Source: Pectinophora gossypiella
Taxonomy: Eukaryota; Arthropoda; Insecta; Lepidoptera; Gelechiidae
Direction of reading: 5' to 3'
NCBI RefSeq assembly: GCF_024362695.1
Contig: NC_065408.1
Coordinates: 10,168,001-10,232,000 of the forward strand
DNA: 64,000 nucleotides
In this document: positions 56,768-64,000 of the stretch, one piece after another
How the letters are laid out: each line of letters begins with the position of its first letter
Position numbering within the stretch: position 1 is the stretch's first letter
Program-made: the position numbers and the translations under genes
The notes under the pieces: model-generated
What the model saw: only the letters and a program-made list of their open reading frames with translations
Database searches by the model: none
Told to the model about the DNA's origin: nothing

Positions 56768-56880
56768 GATCTGGCAAGGCAACCCTCGTTGCCTAGGTTT
56801 GTTTTATATGGCACATAGCAACGGGGGTGATAATTAATGCCTTAATTTAAACAATCCTAGGCACCAAAGGTTGCCAGATC
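56768..56880. mobile_element. small MITE with GATCTGGCAA termini
   Basis: GATCTGGCAA at the left and TTGCCAGATC at the right are exact inverted copies. GTTGCCTAGG / CCTAGGCACC continue the pairing inside. The length is about 113 bases. Confidence 0.75.
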
Positions 56881-56973
56881 GAAGGCCGGAAAGGAGGAAA
56901 TACGTTTTTTGTTTCTTAAGTAAGCGGTTATAGAGATACAGCTAAACCAGGAACTACTTACCAACCTTTGTTT

Positions 56974-57182
56974 CTTTCAAACGATTACAGTAAATAAAAG
57001 CGATAAAAAGAAATCTAGAGAGTTAAGAAACTGTAACTAACGCTAGAGTTGTCTGTGGAAAGTGTGGAGGGACTGCACTTTCGCCCGCAGACGTCGTCCG
57101 CGCTTGCGGAAATGGGGCGCGGAGCAATCTTACGCTCTTTAACAACTACCCCCCACATAGCTTTTTAAAATTGCTCCAGAAC
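56974..57182 (+). repeat. structured repeat J, copy 2
   Basis: Partner of 52585-52810. GAAAGTG (57058-57064) / CACTTTC (57076-57082) and GGAGCAA (57121-57127) / TTGCTCC (57171-57177) are preserved. The middle part CCCGCAGACGTCGTCCGCGC, then TTGCGG, adds a further stem here that copy 1 has lost. Confidence 0.7.
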
Positions 57183-57493
57183 AACTGTACATACTCCTAC
57201 CCTTAAAATGACCTATAATTTCAGGATATTCAAGCTGCAAACAAATCTGGTAATGTGAATCCAGTCATGTAAACCGCATATTACCGTAAATGTAGGTACT
57301 TTTACCACGTAGAGTTATCAAAAACATGAATCCTCTCGTTTATTTATTTGCAACGAAAATAATTTCCATTGACAAACAATTAAAACAATTTCTGATGCCA
57401 ATTCATTTCATTGTGATTTCATATTCCAACATTTTTCCTTTGTGCATTTGAAGTTATTTACTTATTTATAATTTCGGCTCTTAACGTGTGCAT

Positions 57494-57572
57494 GGTGGAG
57501 TACGCTCCCTTCCCCCTCCGGTTGATTGAGGGGAAGCCTGTGCCCAGCAGTGGGACGTATATAGGTTGTTTA
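57494..57572 (+). repeat. SINE family A tail
   Basis: GGTGGAGTACGCTCCCTTCC, CCCTCCGGTTGATTGAGGGG, GCAGTGGGACGTATATAGG. Confidence 0.8.
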
Positions 57573-57741
57573 TGTTTATTTACTAATACGCTTTACTGTA
57601 TCGTTAGACTCTAAATAAATTGGTGAAATGCGGAATGAAAATACTAGAATATGCGATGCTAGATGTGAGTAAGAGCGTAGGAATACGATACGGCAGCAGA
57701 ACTTTAAAACAGATTTTTAACCAATAAGTAATTAGTTGGAC

Positions 57742-57855
57742 ACCTCCAGCAACCCGCATTGGAGCAGCGTGGTGGAGTATGCTCCATACCCCCTCCGGTT
57801 GATTGAGGGGAGGCCTGTGCCCAGCAGTGGGACGTATATAGGCTGGTTATGTATG
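57742..57855 (+). repeat. SINE family A 3' part
   Basis: CACCTCCAGCAACCCGCATT, GAGCAGCGTGGTGGAGTATG, CTCCGGTTGATTGAGGGGAG, TGGGACGTATATAGGCTGG. Confidence 0.82.
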
Positions 57856-58734
57856 TTAAGTAATTAGTTGACAAGCCCTGGCTTCTTTGTAGTTGAAACT
57901 ATTAATTTCTCTTCTAGTCATTACTGTAATATTATACTATTTACACGCTTAATCTCTCTGTTGAAGAGTGTCCAGTATATAAAGGTTGTTTTTGTTACAG
58001 TAGACAAATAGACCGAAATAATGAGTACAACGTAGCTATACAAACATAGTGACGGTGAGGTTTCCCTTTCCTCCCAATTAGCCCTAAATTACCTAACTGA
58101 AATTACCACGCGGACGAGAGGAATAACAGAACGTAACTAATTTAAATTCAATTATATTCGATCATCATTCGTGTAGTGAATTAAAATCTGCTATAAATCT
58201 TACATGCTTTACATAATAATATGTATTTAGTAAATTTTTTCATACTCTTAACTTAAATAAGTATTTGAATATATAAATTCATTGTTAATAGGTAAGTTAG
58301 TACATTCTTCTCTTCTTCTATCGTGTGTATTGTTAGGTAAATTACCAACCCCATCAACCCTAGTGCATAGTTAGTACATTAATACATTAACTAAATTCAT
58401 ACAACCCTTTCATTTAGCTTGTATGAAAATAATTCCCATGTAAATTCTCGTTACATATACCTACATACACACACCCTGAATTTCCAAATTAGCGCAAACA
58501 GCTTACTACATTTTACTAAATCATCACTTAATTTAGGTAGTTCAGCAGTTATACCCTATTAAGTACAGAAATAGTTTTGTACTCCACAGAAATCGCTGTA
58601 TAAACTTGATAATTTTGTGAACTTACCTTGTTTGCCCAATTTCATGAACGAGATAACAATTCCGCTTACCCTCTAAAACGGTAACTACGTAGTACTATAT
58701 AAATGATGCGCCTATAGCATAAGAGGGTGACCAC
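57856..58734. other. unassigned DNA with a family D trace
   Basis: A reverse family D start (CTTCTTCTATCGTGTGTATT, then TTACCAACCCCATCAACCCT) lies at 58311-58365. The rest is unassigned. Confidence 0.4.
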
Positions 58735-58920
58735 GCAGGCGTTAGTTGTCGCAACAAAGACAGTCCCGTCCTGCAGAACGAGACACAATGCATTGTGTGC
58801 TACGACACCTACTCTGAGAACGGTAACTTTCAGCCCCGCACCAATTCGTATTCGGCGCCAAGCTAGCTTTACCTCACCCCTTCTGGGCCTTACTTTAGTC
58901 CAGATATATTCGTGTTATTG
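58735..58920 (-). repeat. dispersed repeat with GGGGTGAGG core
   Basis: The reverse complement carries AGAAGGGGTGAGGTAAAGCT, CTTGGCGCCGAATACGAATT and GGTGCGGGGCTGAAAG. Partner of 1095-1265. Confidence 0.55.
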
Positions 58921-58961
58921 GAGATAGTTAGGATTATATTCCTTGATCTTGATGAGGAGCT

Positions 58962-59232
58962 TGAAGTTAAGCAACTTTCGCAAAGGCCGGCCATAGGATG
59001 GGTGACCACAAAAATAAAAAAAGTTTTCATCTCGAGCTCGTCCATGCTTCGGAAGGCACGTTAAGCCGTTGGTCCCGGCTGCATTAGCAGTCGTTAATAA
59101 CCATCAATCCGCACTGGGCCCGCGTGATGGTTTAAGGCCCGATCTCAATATCTATCCCTATGGATAGATGATAGCATGGGCCTTCCATAGGGAAGCAGCA
59201 GTGGGGACGTTAATGGGCTGATGATGATGATA
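58962..59232 (+). repeat. SINE family B, headless copy
   Basis: AAGCAACTTTCGCAAAGGCC, GGCCATAGGATGGGTGACCA, TTCGGAAGGCACGTTAAGCC, GTGGGGACGTTAATGGGCTG, then a (GATGAT) tail. A local rearrangement duplicates ATCTATCC / GGATAGAT near 59150-59170. Confidence 0.85.
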
Positions 59233-59839
59233 TTCCTTGATCTAAGTTATACGCAGTCCACTATAATTCACGACGGCTCGTAGCTTAGCTTGAATCACAT
59301 TATCCATATATAGGTATAGTAAATGTTTTCTCACTAGTCTTGGACGCATTAATGGATGGAGCCATAAGGAGTCAGAAGACAAGTGCAGTCACTATTTTTA
59401 TCATTCTAAAATAGATGCTATGAACTCTATAGTGAAGTGACTGGTCATTTACCAGTTCGACGTCTACAAGTTTTCTATCACATTAGAAAAAAAATCATAG
59501 ATAACCAGTAACAATAACCATAATACAATTTTGATATCAACTATTTGCCTCATTATTGTTACACGTGAAGCTTATATACTTCTTATCTAGATTCAAGATA
59601 CGGACTTTACAGAATAGACTCCAAGCAGGTCGACACTTCACTCCCCTTCTCTCCGCCACTTGCACAACTTGTTACGGGGAACCTCTAAATCTTGAAGAGG
59701 GAAAACATTTTCATTTTTTAAAGAGATATTTCCCAAAGAGACTTTGAACATTTACCAAAATTAAACTGTATTTTTCTCTCTGTATTTCTTGTAAGGGACC
59801 TTTCAGAATTGCTCTTGGCTATTCAGAAGAATAAGCAAG

Positions 59840-59919
59840 AGCGTGATTTCATGCCAGAGGAAGAATCATCTGGCGTGATTTCATGCCAGAGGAAGATTCC
59901 TCTGGCATGTAATCACGCT
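59840..59919. repeat. compound direct and inverted repeat
   Basis: GCGTGATTTCATGCCAGAGG plus AAGA(A/T)TC occurs at 59841-59867 and 59873-59899. Its inverted copy (TTCCTCTGGCATGTAATCAC plus GC) is at 59897-59918. The second direct copy and the inverted copy form a 22-bp stem with one mismatch and a two-base loop. Confidence 0.9.
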
Positions 59920-60799
59920 GTTGTCAAGGTTATAATTTATCGACCCGCTCATGTAACAACTTAATGTTGCTTCCGAGGCTCGAAACTATATTGAAAATTG
60001 GTCAATTCATGTTGCAGTCATATAGTTTAGTGGCAGTTGTTTTGCTTCTACGTGCTTTTGACAGGGTTTGCACCTTCTGATTCGGCTATGAATGCATGTC
60101 AGCATCCAACTACCAAGCTTTTTGGAAACTTTCACATCTGAGGTAACCCTAGTGCCTCTACTATCGTCTACATATCAGTTTTTTGTGGTGTGAGTTATGA
60201 AGCGAATAATTTTCTAAAAGTATTTTTTGATTTGATTGATGATTCCATGAAGGAATGTTAAGCCTTTAGTTACGACTACTGTTTATTTACGCAATTAGGT
60301 AGTTCTGTCTAATTAACAAATTTGCTAGGCGCCTCTGGTTCAATAATTATCCTGACACCAGACTTGATAACGCCTACTTGCATCAGTTCTTTGTTTTTCT
60401 TACAAAAAAGTCTTAAAAAGCCGAAAAATGAAAGCCGGAAAATTTCTTAAATATAACCTTACACGTGACTAAAATATGGCACAAGTAGTTGTACGGTTAA
60501 TTGGATCACTTTCCTCTGCATAAGTGATGTCAAGAGCCCCTTACTGACGCCATCTCACCTCTTTAGACCCTGGAAATGCTTGCCGCATAATTATATGCGA
60601 CCCTAGGCATCTCGCAATAAGTAGTGTTTGCTACATCGCTCACAAGGTGCTAACTCGTATTAAAATCCTTAGGTGTTTGAGTTATGTTTGGAAAGAAGAA
60701 GGTAACTTATTTTTAAGGAAAAAAAAATATATAGATAATAATGTAGACGGACAAATCATTACATATAAAGTATTAGCTGTTTACCCTCTTCACAATAAT

Positions 60800-61010
60800 C
60801 ATCATTAATTTAAGAGGCACGCTCTTGACGATATAATTCTCTCCACTCTTGTCTATCGAAGGTCGATTCTTTGACTTTCTTATAAGACACGATGTTCGTC
60901 TTCTTTTTAATTTGTTCCATCTAAGGTCTTTTTGGTCTTCACCTTCCTCTCTTTCCTTTAATTGTCTCTTCTATGATGTTTTTAATAAATTCGTCGTGGT
61001 TATAATAATA
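60800..61010 (-). repeat. dispersed LINE-like fragment
   Basis: AATTTAAGAGGCACGCTCTT, TCTATCGAAGGTCGATTCTT, TTGACTTTCTTATAAGACAC. The same order as 5721-5945, partly shared with 19945. Confidence 0.5.
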
Positions 61011-61108
61011 AGGAAAGATTTATTTTTCAGACTTTACAATTCCATAGGTGTTAGTAATTACAATTTATTCTATTGTTAGTAAAAAATTTAATACAACTAA
61101 AAATTCAG

Positions 61109-61279
61109 CTGCCACAACCACCTGCCGACCAGCACAGACACTCAGGATATAGTTCGTGTTCATTCGATTCAGCATTGAGCCGCCTCCCTTCCTTATTTTT
61201 GCGAAGAAGCAGCTTAGTTTCGCTTCGGCAAACATTAGAGAAGCGCTGTAAAATCGTAGAAGCCCAAACAGTATCCTGA
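61109..61279 (+). CDS. possible 3'-terminal coding exon
   Basis: After an AG at 61107-61108 the + frame reads PPADQHRHSGYSSCSFDSAL, then LFLRRSSLVSLRQTLEKRCK, and ends at TGA 61277-61279. The composition is coding-like and unlike the surrounding DNA. Two AATAAA signals follow at 61530-61535 and 61542-61547. Against it: the acceptor lacks a good pyrimidine tract and no family is recognised. It may belong to the exon 1-3 gene, to another gene, or to none. Confidence 0.25.
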   Translation: MPQPPADQHRHSGYSSCSFDSALSRLPSLFLRRSSLVSLRQTLEKRCKIVEAQTVS

Positions 61280-61559
61280 ACACATCATTGCGCTATATGC
61301 TTTCTGCATGTAGGTGACCCACAAACTGCACGTGCAGAAGGATTTGGCAGTTTGGAAAATGTCACCTTCACCTGTATGCTGTAGCAAATCGCTAATCTGC
61401 CCTAAAATTTATAATATCATGACCCAATTTTAAAAGCTGTATGTACTCTTTTGTTTCGGGAACAATACCTAAATACGACAACAAATTGTAAATACTTACT
61501 TATTACCAAGCCCCAACGAATACTTTCTAAATAAAACACAGAATAAAGAATTCATGAGG

Positions 61560-64000
61560 TTGGATGGAACAAGTGTACTCATGAGGCCTTAAATTATCGG
61601 AAGCAAGAATATTTTTTTTTTACCTATTTATTGGATGCCGTGAAGGGAATTATGTATTTGGAACAGTCAATATTGTCTGCCTATGAAATATTGCAGTATC
61701 AATTTGTTTTGGATTTGGAGTCACGATATCTGTTTCATGTTCTTTGTACTGTTACTAGAAACTTCTTAACAACAATGTTTTGTACAGTTGTTCGACTGAA
61801 ATCCCAGCAATTTATAAGTTTTGCAATAGAAAATAAATATTTTACATATTACGATGGATGATTTACTTGCTGAGAGACTAAGTACAAAAACTCAAACATT
61901 ATCAAGATTTTCCTAAAAACTACTTAATGCTTTTAAAAATCATAAATTTAAACATTAAAGGCAAAACGACATCGTTTAAATGAAATGATTTCCAAAGTTA
62001 GTAAAAGCAACAATGAGGAAAGTTGCAGAGATTAATTGGTGCTATTGTTTGAAATCGAGTTTCCGCAGTAAGTATTTGAGAAGAATCGAACAATTTGGGC
62101 AGTTTCATAACTTTATTCGAACGAATTGCGAGGCGAACGTTCTGAAACCATCGAGGTGATAATTTGGGGTTGCCCAACTAACCGTGAAAAGTTTTCCAAT
62201 TTTCCCCTTTTACTTATAAAAATACTTATACACTCCGGTAGACGTGGTATCCTTGAACCCGTTCCAAGGTAAAAGTAACATTCTTATACTTATTAACTTA
62301 TAAACATAGTTCTTACTCCGTATCAGGTATCTTCTGCACACACTCAATGAGGTTGCAACTAGAATTGAATTAGGTATTCGTTTGTAGTCTGAGCGAATTA
62401 ATAGTAAATCCTTGACCGAATCACTGTGCCAAAAAAGCAAAATATTATCTCTATAAAAAAAATATCGGAACATTACTGAAAATTGTATTCAGTCAAACAA
62501 TAGTCTCAGTCAATATGTACGATATAAATAATATTAATGCTCCAATGCTTTACGATCAGCCAAATAACGTAAATATACTTTGATCTGAAGAGTGCGCAGG
62601 CAAATTTCTGTCATCCTGTTCAGTGATTCAGTTACAAATTAACTAAGATGCCATGAAATATTATATGATCATAAGATCTCTAGAGTGGTCAAAAGCAGAA
62701 ATTATAAAGACAATACTATGATTTAGATTTACCTATTAATAGATCTGTTGAAAATTTTATATATTAAACTATATTAAACTCTTTTTTACCATAAAATAAA
62801 GCCTCTTTCTTCTTTCTGGTGAAGGCAATCACTAAACAGCAACGATAATCTCGTTTCTAAAGGTAAGTTCACGCTAAGTATTAATTTATGTGCGTAACTA
62901 AAACTAATAATAAAAGTTGCCGCTAAGTACTTTGTTTTCCAATAAAACTTGTAGCGCTGCCCGCCTCATTAGGTTTATTGTACTTTGTTATTATATAATT
63001 AATGTCAACTCAATTAGTTATCAATTTGGTTCAGTACAATAATGTAATTTAACATAATGACAGGGCATGTGGCACACAACAGGTTGAAATTGAATATATG
63101 CTGTCGAATTGTATTAAATCAGTACACCACATAATCGTCAGAGTATAATAGCATCCTGCTTTACACAACAAAGTAGATATAGGTATATTATAGGGTGAGT
63201 ATTTGAATGTGCCTCTACAAGTGTCTACAAATAAACTACCGTGCCGCACTTTATGACTGTTTTTCTTAGTATTGGCTACAAATAAGGGCTTCATAGACCA
63301 ATTCCTTTTTGAAGTCGGTTAAAAAGGCATATGCATTTATTGTCGCTTTGCTCCACTAAAATTATTTAAAGTGGCACATTTAAAAATGTACCCAAAACAT
63401 CGGTCGATAGGCTCCTTTTTGCACACTAAATCAAACCGCTTTCTTGCTAAGCATGAAATGTAGGCACTACACATTGTAATTGCAAGTATTTTACTCACTA
63501 TTTCATCATAATGATTCTGTTGCTGACTCTACTCGGACGAGAACCCGATTGCTTAAACTTATCACATGTTATTGCTTCTGACTTAATCCTATTATCACTG
63601 ACATCTAAGAATAGGAAACAATGGGATCAGCTAAGCTTAAATACCAGCAAAATAGATACCTCAAAATGGATATGTGTAATGAAACAACAAACGATAAACT
63701 TCATAATACAGTAATCTCTTCTAGTACAGTTGAAGGGGCGATAACTTAAAAACACTTTAAAGTACACCTAAATTCACAGATTGTTAGCATTATATTACAA
63801 CTGTGCAGAACATACCCATGGGCTGAACTAGTGTTATCAAAAGAGAGCCCTTAGTACTTTTATCGTCCATCCATATCATATATCATCCAAGCCGTGTCCG
63901 GCGACGGGGGCGGCGACTCCTAAATGTCTATCCCAGGTCGATGTTATGATAGGCTCTAATATGGCTAATAAAACCGATTTATCGTCCATCAAGGCTATAT
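61560..64000. other. unassigned AT-rich DNA with repeat traces
   Basis: No exon was recognised. A GAAGTCGGTTAAAAAG trace lies near 63313. At 63893-63925 is AGCCGTGTCCGGCGACGGGG, a GC-rich phrase that I associate with lepidopteran retrotransposon ends. Confidence 0.4.

Noticed and set aside
61065..61283. 72-residue - strand ORF opposite the possible terminal exon
   Set aside because: The + frame has a stop followed by poly(A) signals, while the - frame has neither start context nor downstream signals; both remain uncertain.

Overview
The window looks like nuclear DNA of a lepidopteran insect, probably Noctuoidea. The evidence is an AT-rich background, almost no long ORFs, split genes with GT..AG introns, and a dense load of repeats of lepidopteran type: tRNA-derived SINEs, 5'-truncated LINE tails, palindromic MITEs, and a Helitron beginning TCTATACT and ending in CTAG. 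Taxon and family names rest on recognition from memory, not on a search.

Genes. Three + strand exons (7532-8165, 8411-8602, 29665-29773) join in frame with matching splice phases. They encode a proline-rich N-terminus, then a basic Ser/Arg-rich linker, then the start of a helix that looks like the beginning of an F-BAR-type (perhaps Nostrin-like) domain. The gene runs off the recognisable part of the window: no further exon is certain after 29773, although a possible 3'-terminal exon lies at 61109-61279. A complete, intronless DEG/ENaC (pickpocket-type) sodium channel gene of 473 codons sits at 17509-18930 inside the 21-kb second intron, on the same strand, with its own TATA box and poly(A) signal. 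A small DNA segment at 39404-39853 may be another nested gene, or a recent pseudogene with one frameshift; it is not recognised.

Layout. 1-7220: upstream DNA with SINE, LINE and hAT-MITE copies. 7222-8602: GC-rich 5' exons with a CRE/E-box motif. 8603-29664: intron with the channel gene, a 17-bp minisatellite (21445-21784), a perfect 21-bp hairpin, LINE remnants and TATCGATA-rich segments. 29774-64000: a probable very long intron or downstream DNA, filled with SINEs of four families, several MITEs with long inverted repeats, LINE C-terminal fragments, and one 2.15-kb non-autonomous Helitron (53399-55553) carrying a regular 134-bp tandem array.

The two main genes need not share a function. 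The host gene, if an F-BAR adaptor, would act at membrane-cytoskeleton contacts. The nested channel would be an amiloride-type cation channel of sensory or epithelial cells. I saw no bacterial-type operon, CRISPR array, rRNA gene or genuine tRNA gene.
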